From the NCBI GenBank assembly GCA_003132865.1, contig PKYZ01000181.1:1-10606 (forward strand): DNA of 10,606 bases. The letters run 5' to 3'. The notes below the pieces were generated by a model, which made no database searches, was not told where the DNA came from, and saw only the letters and a program-made list of their open reading frames with translations. The stretch's first letter is position 1. Each line of letters opens with the position of its first letter. Source of the stretch: Bryobacterales bacterium. Its GTDB lineage: Bacteria > Acidobacteriota > Terriglobia > Bryobacterales > Bryobacteraceae. Shown piece after piece: positions 1 to 6,485 of this stretch. Made by a program: the position numbers and the translations under genes.

Positions 1-330
1 AACAGGCGCGTATCACGGTGGGAGCAGGCTGGCGTCAGCAGTACCCGAATTCTCTCGCAAATTCTCTGTTTTTGGTTATGAAGAGGGTTGCGTTTGAGGA
101 GCCAATCCTAAGTCCTTTATTTCCAATACAACCAGGCCCGTCAATGTAAATTTACCAATCCTTACCCAAATTTCCGGAACGGGCGCCCCGTTGCGCCGGA
201 ACCTGAATCTGGGAGCACAAGCCGTCCGGCCGCGCCGGAGTGCTCCGTGGGCCAAATGTGCGCGAACGAAGCGGTCATTTCTGGTACACGCCATCTATCG
301 CCATTTTCCTGCGGAGTTCGGCGGAGCCGT
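1..330. other. Intergenic/unassigned stretch with no convincing gene
   Basis: No reading frame here resembles a known protein. Short open frames run in from the left edge on the plus strand (for example one closing with TGA near base 97 and one closing with TAA near 146), so the tail of an upstream plus-strand gene cannot be excluded, but neither has a recognisable motif. Bases 60-180 are visibly more AT-rich than the neighbouring genes, as expected for non-coding DNA. A GC-rich inverted repeat at 174-199 is listed separately. The propeller/TPR gene ends at 331 on the minus strand, so this region is its 3' flank. Confidence 0.5.
174..199 (-). terminator. Possible transcription terminator hairpin downstream of the propeller/TPR gene
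   Basis: AACGGG (178-183) and CCCGTT (187-192) form a perfect 6-bp stem around a 3-nt loop. Outer CCGG blocks (174-177 and 196-199) can extend it with a 3-nt bulge. On the minus strand the hairpin is followed by GGAAATTT, a weak T-containing tail rather than a true T-run. It lies about 130 nt past the stop codon at 331. It could equally be a chance GC-rich palindrome. Confidence 0.25.
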
Positions 331-2976
331 TCACGGGTGAGCGGCGGAGACATCCCGGTCGCGAAACGGTTGATCCGCTTCGTACAACGCGATCCTGATC
401 CTGATGTCGTTCGCCAGCCCGGGCTGGTTCTCTTGCGCGGCCCGTACAAGAGCCCTGCGCGCCGTCAGTGCCGCGTCGGCGAACTGCCCCTTCTCGGCGT
501 ACGCGGCCGCGAGCGTGTCCAGCATCCGCGCGTCCTTTCCGCCAGAGAGTTCAACCGCCCGTACCGCGAACGCCAGCGCCTCGCCGCCGTTCCGGATTGT
601 CGCATCGGGCGAGGTCGCCAATACCCAGGCCGCCCACCGCAGCGCCGGTGCGTCGTTCGGTTGCAGCCGGATACCGTCGCGCCAGTGCGCCAGGGCCTCC
701 GCCGTCCGCCCTTGCGCATAGAGCGCGTCGCCCAGACTGTCGTGGGCCGCGGCGTATTTCAGGTCGAGATCCAGCGCGCTCCGCCATTCCCGGATGGCTC
801 CCTGCGCATCCTCCCGCTGGCTCAAAACCAGCCCCAGATTGTAGTGTGCGGGCGCATACCCGGCGTCCGACTCCAGAGCCTTGCGCAGTTGAACTTGCGC
901 CTCGTCCAGCCTCCCCAACTTCGCCAGCGCGCCGCCCAGGTTCGCGCGCGCCGCCGCGAAATCCGGCTGCAGCTCGGCCGCTTTCTCGAATTGCGCCACG
1001 GCTTCCTCCACGCGCCCCATCCGGACCAGCAGCACGCCCAGATCGTTGAATCCCCGCGCGGACGCGGGATCGGCCTCCAGCGCCGCGCGGACCTTGATCT
1101 CGGACGCTTTCCGCAAATGCGCCGCGGATTCCTCCCGGTGGCCCGTCATGAGCAGCACGCTTCCCAGGTTGCGGTGCGCGACTTCGTCATCGGGGCTCAG
1201 TTCCAGGACCTTCCTCCACTCCGTGGCGGACGCCTCGTACGATCCGGTCCTCTGCAGATACGCCGCGCTGTTGACCAACCGGTAATAGTCGATGACCGGT
1301 CCGCCCATTTGCCGCAAGCCATCCGGCGGGACGTTCACAAACTCCGGAATGTTCACCGCGCGGTTCGCCGCGGTTGCGTTCTCGATCAGGATGGGCGGGC
1401 TGTCATTGCCATCTGTGTCGATGTGCGTGAGATACATCTGCGTGTAGGGCGACCGGCCCTTCGACGAAAACACCAGCCAATGGCCGTTGGGCGAAAAGCT
1501 GTGCCACGAATTCATCCGGGGCGTGTTGCACCGCATGCGCCGCGCCTGCCCGCCCCCCGCGGGAACAATGTACAACTGGCTGTCGGGACGCAGGAGCTGC
1601 CCGTTACGGCATTCGACGAACACGATCCAACGCCCATCGGGCGACACCTTCGGAAACGTATTGCTCATACCGTTCCGCGACGCGCCGGCGATCGGCTCCG
1701 GCACGCCTCCCTCGCCGTTGTAGAACGGAACCCGGTAGAGGTCATACATGAGTTGGAGCTCGTTCGGGTCGTTGGCGAATTTCGCGAGCGGCACACCCGG
1801 CGGATTGGGGTCTGTGGCTTGGGCGCGCGCAAATACCAGGTACTGACCGTCGGGGCTCCATACGGCGCCCATCTGCACAAACCGTGGGTCATCGGCGCCG
1901 TGCAGCGGCCGCAGCACTCCCGTGCGGCGGCTGTACCAGCTTAGAATCCCGCGGGTTGGATAGAACACCTGGAGGAACCGGTAGTCCTTGAAATTGGCCA
2001 CGTAATAGTTGCTGGGAGGCTCCTCGGAGGCGGCCGCCATCGCGGCCGGGTTGACCGTGGTGACCACGTACTGCCCGTCCGGGGAGACCTGCGACATGAA
2101 GCCGATCCGGACGTTCCCTTTCAGCTTGCCTTCCGGCGAACTCCACTGAATCACGTCTTGCTTGCGAATTGCCATCTCGGGCGCAACCGGCGTCAGGATG
2201 TACATCCCCCGGTTGTTCTGCAGGCCATCCAGATCCATTCCCATCGTCTTGCCGTCTGAGGAGAACGAATGGCAGTTGGCGCACACCGGCAGGTTTTCCA
2301 TTACCACCCGGCTGCGGGCTTCGCCCACGTTGCGAACTCTCCAGGCGACGAGCGGCACCGCCTCCGCGGCCAGGGGTTTGATCGCGCCTTTTTCCAGATC
2401 CGAGGGCATCAGAGGCACGTCGCGATAAAAGATCGGCGCACTCACCGCGTCCCTTGAAGTGCGTATGGTGACCTTTCCACGCGAGATGGCTTGGTCCGGG
2501 GCATCACCGCGAAAGCCGATGATGGTCACCGTCGCGGCGCTCGCGACCGAATGCCGCTTGATGGCCTGCCAGGTTACAAGGTCCGGCGTCCAGGAATGCG
2601 CCGCCGCCAGGTGCGGAGTGAGCCTGGGTGGCTCGTTCGTCTCGGCGACGCAATCCGGATCGATCCTGCCGATGCGCATGCGCTCGCCCTGGGAGGTCCC
2701 GTGAATCGTCGCCGGGCCATCGCCGAACGAGACGTCGATTCGCCAGAAGGTGACACCCTTCCCGCCATCGCGCCACAGGAACGTCGGGGGCGTGATCTCG
2801 GGCGGAAAGATCGATCCTTCTTCCGGATAATCGATCGTGATCACCGACGGTGCGCGTGCTCGGAGCGGGCTTGTAGCCGCGCTCTTGCGGGCTTCCACAC
2901 TATCGGACGCGCCCGCGGCCAGCGCCATCAGAAGGCCCGGCAGAAGAATCACCCTGGGCGACAAGCCGGCCATCAT
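331..2976 (-). CDS. Secreted haem-motif (CXXCH), PD40 beta-propeller and TPR protein
   Basis: Predicted exported protein of about 881 residues. A hydrophobic N-terminal segment (about residues 8-24) ending in small residues looks like a Sec signal peptide. Residues about 45-190 may form an Ig-like domain. A single c-type haem attachment motif, CANCH, sits at about 232-236, followed by a GMD stretch that could supply an axial Met. PD40/TolB-like blade motifs (SPDG or SPNG followed by a hydrophobic strand) occur near 298, 374, 445 and 495. About six or seven TPRs fill residues 563-840. The fold suggests a periplasmic or surface protein using the propeller and TPRs for protein contacts, with one haem; the real role is unknown. 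I chose the ATG at 2976 because GGTGGG (2983-2988) lies 6 nt upstream; a TTG at 2982 is in frame but abuts that site. It lies 130 nt after the methyltransferase on the same strand, so co-transcription is possible but not shown. The domain calls are firm, the function is not. Confidence 0.85.
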   Translation of the reverse strand: MMAGLSPRVILLPGLLMALAAGASDSVEARKSAATSPLRARAPSVITIDYPEEGSIFPPEITPPTFLWRDGGKGVTFWRIDVSFGDGPATIHGTSQGERMRIGRIDPDCVAETNEPPRLTPHLAAAHSWTPDLVTWQAIKRHSVASAATVTIIGFRGDAPDQAISRGKVTIRTSRDAVSAPIFYRDVPLMPSDLEKGAIKPLAAEAVPLVAWRVRNVGEARSRVVMENLPVCANCHSFSSDGKTMGMDLDGLQNNRGMYILTPVAPEMAIRKQDVIQWSSPEGKLKGNVRIGFMSQVSPDGQYVVTTVNPAAMAAASEEPPSNYYVANFKDYRFLQVFYPTRGILSWYSRRTGVLRPLHGADDPRFVQMGAVWSPDGQYLVFARAQATDPNPPGVPLAKFANDPNELQLMYDLYRVPFYNGEGGVPEPIAGASRNGMSNTFPKVSPDGRWIVFVECRNGQLLRPDSQLYIVPAGGGQARRMRCNTPRMNSWHSFSPNGHWLVFSSKGRSPYTQMYLTHIDTDGNDSPPILIENATAANRAVNIPEFVNVPPDGLRQMGGPVIDYYRLVNSAAYLQRTGSYEASATEWRKVLELSPDDEVAHRNLGSVLLMTGHREESAAHLRKASEIKVRAALEADPASARGFNDLGVLLVRMGRVEEAVAQFEKAAELQPDFAAARANLGGALAKLGRLDEAQVQLRKALESDAGYAPAHYNLGLVLSQREDAQGAIREWRSALDLDLKYAAAHDSLGDALYAQGRTAEALAHWRDGIRLQPNDAPALRWAAWVLATSPDATIRNGGEALAFAVRAVELSGGKDARMLDTLAAAYAEKGQFADAALTARRALVRAAQENQPGLANDIRIRIALYEADQPFRDRDVSAAHP

Positions 2977-2982
2977 TGGCAA

Positions 2983-2988
2983 CCCACC
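2983..2988 (-). promoter_or_regulatory. Ribosome binding site deciding the propeller/TPR gene start
   Basis: On the minus strand GGTGGG lies 6 nt before the ATG at 2976. It directly abuts the alternative TTG at 2982, which is too close for initiation, so it favours the ATG. Confidence 0.45.
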
Positions 2989-3106
2989 ATAAAACCAGCT
3001 TACAGCCCGGCGCGACGGGGACTACGGGCAGCTAAGAGCGAGGGCTGCCGGTTAACACCGATCAACGCTGCTAAATTGCCTTTTTCCGCAACCTGTTAGC
3101 GTTAGC

Positions 3107-4126
3107 CTACGCGCAGCCCATCACCACGGTATGCGGGCTTCTGGGGATGGAGTGCGCGGTGATGGCGCCGAAGCCCGCTTCCTGGTACATCTTCTCCAGT
3201 TCGCGGAAGGTGTACGCATCGCCGGCCGCGGTGCTTGCCAACATGGTCAAGCTGAAGGCCGCGGCCATGGGCGGCGAAATGCGGTCTTCATTGGGCACGA
3301 ATTCCAGCGCCGCCGCGCGGCCGCCGGGCTTCAATGCCGCATGCACTTTCCGCAGCAGCCCGACGCACGTGGGCGGGTCGAAATGGTGCAGGAAATTCGT
3401 GAGCAGGACGATGTCGTAAGGTCCGCCATACTCGACGTCGAACGCGCTGCCAGGCAGAAGCTGGTAGCGATCCTCCACGCCCGCCTTACGCGCGTTGCCG
3501 CGCGCGACCTCCAGCACGACCGCCCAATCTACCGCCGTAACGCTGGCTTCCGGATTCAGCTTGGCCACCTCAATGCCGAATAGGCCGTGACCCGCGGCAA
3601 TATCCAGCACGCGCAGCGGTCCGGCCAGCCCGTCGAGCACAATCGCGCCCAGGGGTCCGGCCAGGGCCCCCATCATGGGCGCCATGCCGTGCGCGAACTC
3701 CACCCAAATGGGATTCTCCGGCTCCACCGAACCGTCTCCCGGCAGTATAGTGTGGCCGCTCCGCACGACCTCCGCCAGGCGGACGAACGGTTCGGCGAGC
3801 GCTGGATGGCCTAGAAACCGCGCTGCCGAGGCGATCGATGCCGGCGAGCGGGGGTCCAGGAATACCGCGCTCGACGGCGTGTGCCGGTAACGGCCACCTT
3901 CCTTGGCCAGCAATCCAAGAATGGTGAGGTAATCGCAGAGTATGCGAATGCCGCGCTCGGAGGCTCCGCATTGCCGCGCCAGCGAGGCGATGTCGCCCGG
4001 CCCTTCGCCGATGGCGCGAAACAAGTCCAATTCAATCGCCGCGCGCAAGGCCGCGGAGCGTTGATAGGCGATCAAAGTCTCGAAGATCAGTTCAGGCGAA
4101 GGCGCGCCTGCGTTTTGAGGGGTCAT
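3107..4126 (-). CDS. SAM-dependent methyltransferase, O-methyltransferase family 2-like with N-terminal winged-helix dimerisation domain
   Basis: 339-residue protein with the two-domain layout of small-molecule O-methyltransferases (hydroxyneurosporene, tetracenomycin and acetylserotonin type). Residues about 12-90 form the winged-helix dimerisation domain (pattern IASLARQCGASERGIRIL). Residues about 165-339 form the Rossmann methyltransferase domain, with SAM motif I VLDIAAGHG at 173-181, an acidic residue at the end of strand 2 (VTAVD, about 196-200), and LLTNFLHHFDPP at 241-252, where the HH pair sits at the usual active-site edge. It would transfer a methyl group from SAM to a small molecule, probably in the cytoplasm; the substrate cannot be read from sequence. 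The ATG at 4126 is preferred because it overlaps the regulator stop codon as ATGA (4123-4126) and has AGAGAG just upstream; a frame extension to a TTG at 4186 would only encode the regulator tail region. Stop is TAG at 3107-3109. Third gene of the two-component operon, which is unusual company for this family. Confidence 0.85.
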   Translation of the reverse strand: MTPQNAGAPSPELIFETLIAYQRSAALRAAIELDLFRAIGEGPGDIASLARQCGASERGIRILCDYLTILGLLAKEGGRYRHTPSSAVFLDPRSPASIASAARFLGHPALAEPFVRLAEVVRSGHTILPGDGSVEPENPIWVEFAHGMAPMMGALAGPLGAIVLDGLAGPLRVLDIAAGHGLFGIEVAKLNPEASVTAVDWAVVLEVARGNARKAGVEDRYQLLPGSAFDVEYGGPYDIVLLTNFLHHFDPPTCVGLLRKVHAALKPGGRAAALEFVPNEDRISPPMAAAFSLTMLASTAAGDAYTFRELEKMYQEAGFGAITAHSIPRSPHTVVMGCA

Positions 4127-4844
4127 GCTTGGCTCTCTGCCTGGCTCTCTGCCTGGTGCGGCATGTGGAATTGATATCCGATGCAAGGCTCAGTCAGGAT
4201 GTAACGCGGCTTGGCGGGCTCCGGTTCGATCTTCTTGCGGAGCTGATTGATAAACACCCGCAAATAGACGACCTCGTTGCCGTAGTCGGTCCCCACACCG
4301 CCTGCAACAGCCGGCGATGCGGAATGGGAGTATTGGGACTGGCAGCCAGATACTGCAAGAGGTCGAACTCCTTGCGGGTCAGACGGACTTCGTGGCCCCC
4401 CACATTGACCCGGCGCGCGGTGAAGTTGATCTCCAGGCCATCGGTTTGCAGCAGTTGTGGCGCCGCTTCCGGAGCCAGCGGCGAGCGGCGCAACCCGGCG
4501 CGGATCCGCGCCAACAGTTCCTGCATGCTGAACGGCTTGGTCACGTAATCGTCCGCGCCGGCGTCCAGGGCCCCGATCTTGTCCTTCTCCATGTCGCGGA
4601 CCGACAGGACGACAATCGAAAGATCCCAACCGGCGCGAATCGCGCGGCAGGCTTCCAGGCCGCCCATGCCGGGCATCGCCAGATCCAGCAACACCAAGTC
4701 GTGCCGGCCGCGGCGCAGCATCTCCAAGGCCTCTTCACCGCTGCGCGCGTCGTTCACCGCGTAACCCTGCGCAACCAGCATCTTGCGCATCACTCGCCGG
4801 ATTTGCAAGTCGTCGTCGACCACCAGGATTTTGGCTCCGCTCAA
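4123..4844 (-). CDS. KdpE/OmpR-family response regulator, frameshifted near 4287
   Basis: The receiver domain (residues about 4-118) has the acidic pocket DDD at 10-12, phospho-acceptor Asp54 in LLDLAMPG, Ser81 and Lys103 in VTKPF, so it should be phosphorylated by the adjacent kinase. An OmpR-type winged-helix domain follows. The frame starting at 4844 breaks after VWGP (residue 186) and would end in unrelated residues at 4194. The expected continuation (DYGNEVVYLRVFINQLRKKI, then TEPCIGYQF) is intact in the neighbouring frame down to TGA at 4123-4125. One base is therefore missing around 4286-4290. Read as one protein it would be about 240 residues, near the 225 of Escherichia coli KdpE. 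Without the second frame the protein loses its recognition helix and could not bind DNA. The TTG start at 4844 overlaps the kinase stop (TTGA) and has GAGGAGG 7 nt upstream. No -1 slippery heptamer is visible at the break, so a mutation or sequence error is more likely than programmed frameshifting. Confidence 0.85.
4131..4154. repeat. Tandem 12-bp duplication at the regulator/methyltransferase junction
   Basis: The unit GGCTCTCTGCCT occurs twice head to tail (4131-4142 and 4143-4154). In the regulator frame each copy encodes four residues, giving the C-terminal tail AESQAESQA. The duplication also repeats the AGAGAG purine tract ahead of the methyltransferase ATG. Its length is a multiple of three, so it does not disturb the regulator frame. 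Confidence 0.85.
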
Positions 4845-6286
4845 ACGCTGGCCTCCTCGTGCGCCAAAGGAAGAGTAAACGAAAATGTGGCGCCTTCGCC
4901 AGGCTGACTCTCGACCCACACCCGGCCGTTGTGGGCCTCCACGACCTGGCGCGCGATGGGCAGCCCCATTCCCATGCCGGTCAGATGGCCGCGCCCCTGC
5001 TTGCCTCTGTAATACTTTTCGAAGATCTGCCGCTGCTCCTCCGCCGGAATGCCCGGCCCGCGGTCGGTGACGCTGATCACCACGCCGGTATCCCCCACGT
5101 GCGCGCCTACCGTGACGGGCGCGCCCGGCTGCGAATACTTCAAAGCGTTCCCGGCGATTTGCCGGATCACCAGGCGGATCAGCCCGGCGTCGGCGGCAAC
5201 CGCAGGCAGACCTTGCGGCAAATCGATTTCGACTTGCGAACCCTCCGCCATCTCTTTCTCCAGGGCCGAGTAGACCAGATCCTCCACCGTGTGCATCTGC
5301 TTATCCAGGTCCATGTGCCCCGCTTCGATGCGCGCCATTTGGATGGCTTCGGTCATCATGGCGCTGAGGCGTCCGCTCTCTTCATCCATAATCTCAAGCC
5401 ATTCCTGCTGATCGCGCCCCGGCGATTCCGCGAGCATGGCGTCGATGCCCGCGCGGATGGAGGTGAGCGGCGTCTGGAACTCATGCGCCAGAGCATCCAG
5501 CAGCATGGACTTCAGCTCCTGATGGCGCCGCGCCCCCTCGGCCTGCGCGGCGGCCTCCTGTTTGCGCACCCGATCCATGGCCAAGGCCACCAGATTGGCG
5601 ATCGACTGCATAGCGGGCGCCGAAATCGAGGCGTCGCTGAATCCTAGGCTGCCGATGGCCGTGGCATCCAGGTTTACCGCGACGAGCGTCGCATTGCCGC
5701 CGGCCGGGCGCGGCGCATTGGAAGGGCCGGATATGTCCATCAACGCGACATCGGAGATCCCCGCCGCGGACCCGGTGCGGTGGACCTGGCCGGAAAGCCC
5801 ATCGAAGAAAGCCACCCCGGGACAGCCAAAAATCTCCGCCACCTGCCCGGGAATGCCCTGGGCCAATGCGGTTGCCGCGCTGCCCTGCATCAGGCTACAG
5901 CTCAGGGCGTACATCCGCTCGATTTCGCTCTGCCGTTGGGTAGCCTCCAGGGCCCGTTTCTTTAGTCTTGTAGACAGTTCGCTGACCACGAATGACGTAA
6001 TGAGGAAAGCGCCCCACGCGACCCAGTTTTGTGGGTCGTCAATGCCCAGCGCCGGCACAGGAGGCATGAAGTAGTAGTCGAGACACAGCATGCTCCAGAC
6101 GGACGCCGCCATCGCTTCCGGCAGACCCCAAAGGGTGGCCGCTCCAACCACCACCAACAGATAGGTCAACGCGGCCGTAGTGCTGTTGGCGCGGATCGTA
6201 TAATGATACAGGATGGACACGGCCGTGAGTCCCGCCATCAGGATGGCGATGCGGAGGATTAAGCGGCTCCAGGTTCGTTTTCGCAT
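4841..6286 (-). CDS. KdpD-like sensor histidine kinase (DUF4118 membrane domain, no KdpD N-terminal domain)
   Basis: Membrane sensor kinase of 481 residues from the ATG at 6286. Residues about 10-110 carry hydrophobic segments arranged like the KdpD DUF4118 transmembrane bundle, including the LDYYFMPP element. A coiled linker (about 108-125) and a degenerate GAF-like region (about 125-240) follow. The HisKA dimerisation domain has the H-box LLDALAHEFQTPLTSI with phospho-accepting His268. The ATPase domain has an N-box (GNALKYS, Asn380), DRGPGIP (408-414), an F-box (IFEKYYRG) and GMGMGLP (437-443). It should autophosphorylate and pass phosphate to Asp54 of the regulator encoded just downstream, which it overlaps by TTGA. 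E. coli KdpD is almost 900 residues with cytosolic KdpD and USP domains at its N terminus; both are absent here, and no kdpFABC genes are present, so potassium sensing should not be assumed. A GTG at 6325 would add 13 residues; I prefer the ATG because a TATAAT box at 6337-6342 would leave the GTG almost leaderless. Confidence 0.88.
   Translation of the reverse strand: MRKRTWSRLILRIAILMAGLTAVSILYHYTIRANSTTAALTYLLVVVGAATLWGLPEAMAASVWSMLCLDYYFMPPVPALGIDDPQNWVAWGAFLITSFVVSELSTRLKKRALEATQRQSEIERMYALSCSLMQGSAATALAQGIPGQVAEIFGCPGVAFFDGLSGQVHRTGSAAGISDVALMDISGPSNAPRPAGGNATLVAVNLDATAIGSLGFSDASISAPAMQSIANLVALAMDRVRKQEAAAQAEGARRHQELKSMLLDALAHEFQTPLTSIRAGIDAMLAESPGRDQQEWLEIMDEESGRLSAMMTEAIQMARIEAGHMDLDKQMHTVEDLVYSALEKEMAEGSQVEIDLPQGLPAVAADAGLIRLVIRQIAGNALKYSQPGAPVTVGAHVGDTGVVISVTDRGPGIPAEEQRQIFEKYYRGKQGRGHLTGMGMGLPIARQVVEAHNGRVWVESQPGEGATFSFTLPLAHEEASV
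4852..4858 (-). promoter_or_regulatory. Strong ribosome binding site for the response regulator
   Basis: On the minus strand GAGGAGG lies 7 nt before the TTG at 4844, inside the last codons of the kinase gene. It selects this non-ATG start over the in-frame upstream extension to 4919, which would only add residues ahead of the receiver domain. With the TTGA overlap it indicates translational coupling to the kinase. Confidence 0.7.
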
Positions 6287-6294
6287 GCGGAGGC

Positions 6295-6311
6295 GCAGGC
6301 ATTCAGCCTGC
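6295..6311 (-). other. Small hairpin just upstream of the kinase ATG
   Basis: GCAGGC (6295-6300) and GCCTGC (6306-6311) form a perfect 6-bp stem with a 5-nt loop, 8 nt upstream of the ATG at 6286. There is no clear Shine-Dalgarno sequence between hairpin and start. It may influence initiation, or be incidental coding sequence if the GTG at 6325 is the true start. Confidence 0.35.
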
Positions 6312-6336
6312 CAGGATTTCTGCACGGCTAGAGGCC

Positions 6337-6365
6337 ATTATAGCCGCCATCCAGGCGCCAGGAAA
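6337..6365 (-). promoter_or_regulatory. Putative sigma70 promoter for the kinase/regulator/methyltransferase operon
   Basis: On the minus strand a perfect TATAAT (6337-6342) is preceded by a 17-nt spacer and a poor -35, TTTCCT (6360-6365), which matches TTGACA at three positions. Transcription would begin near 6330, giving a leader of about 44 nt to the ATG at 6286. The weak -35 would fit an activator-dependent promoter, but that is inference. Confidence 0.45.
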
Positions 6366-6368
6366 GGC

Positions 6369-6398
6369 TTGACACAACCGTAATAATCAAGTCATACT
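6369..6398 (+). promoter_or_regulatory. Putative sigma70 promoter for the TonB-dependent receptor
   Basis: A perfect -35 hexamer TTGACA (6369-6374) is followed after 18 nt by CATACT (6393-6398), a 4-of-6 match to TATAAT. Transcription would start near 6405, leaving a leader of about 80 nt before the ATG at 6486. The -35 lies only 3 nt from that of the divergent kinase promoter, so the two polymerase sites abut. Confidence 0.5.
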
Positions 6399-6450
6399 AG
6401 TTCACTCCTCGCTCTTCAGAATTTGCGTTGCAAGGGGAGAATACTATATC

Positions 6451-6468
6451 GCCACTCGCGGGAGTGGC
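6451..6468 (+). other. Leader hairpin ahead of the receptor start
   Basis: GCCACTC (6451-6457) and GAGTGGC (6462-6468) make a perfect 7-bp stem with a GCGG loop in the predicted 5' leader. It ends 4 nt before the purine-rich ribosome binding site AAAGGGAG (6473-6480). It has no T-run, so it is not a terminator; it may stabilise the mRNA or modulate ribosome access. Confidence 0.5.
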
Positions 6469-6472
6469 AGCG

Positions 6473-6480
6473 AAAGGGAG
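6473..6480 (+). promoter_or_regulatory. Ribosome binding site deciding the receptor start
   Basis: AAAGGGAG lies 5 nt before the ATG at 6486. It supports this start over the longer open frame from 6423, whose extra residues (arginine-rich) would spoil an otherwise standard signal peptide. Confidence 0.6.
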
Positions 6481-6485
6481 TGCCG

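Noticed and set aside
247..1944. A 565-codon plus-strand open frame opposite the propeller/TPR gene
   Set aside because: It is arginine/proline-rich with no recognisable domain and lies entirely antisense to a gene with clear PD40 and TPR motifs. It is a typical high-GC shadow frame.
3027..3049. Inverted repeat GGCAGC/GCTGCC between the methyltransferase and the propeller/TPR gene, considered as a terminator
   Set aside because: The stem is only 6 bp with an 11-nt loop and no T-run on either strand, so chance is a sufficient explanation.
3095..3106. Tandem GTTAGC GTTAGC hexamers after the methyltransferase stop
   Set aside because: Only two short copies with no further repetition; this is not an array or an attachment site.
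4250..4300. Programmed -1 ribosomal frameshifting in the response regulator
   Set aside because: The junction reads GGA CCG ACT with no X-XXY-YYZ heptamer, and programmed frameshifting is not known in this family; one lost base explains it more simply.
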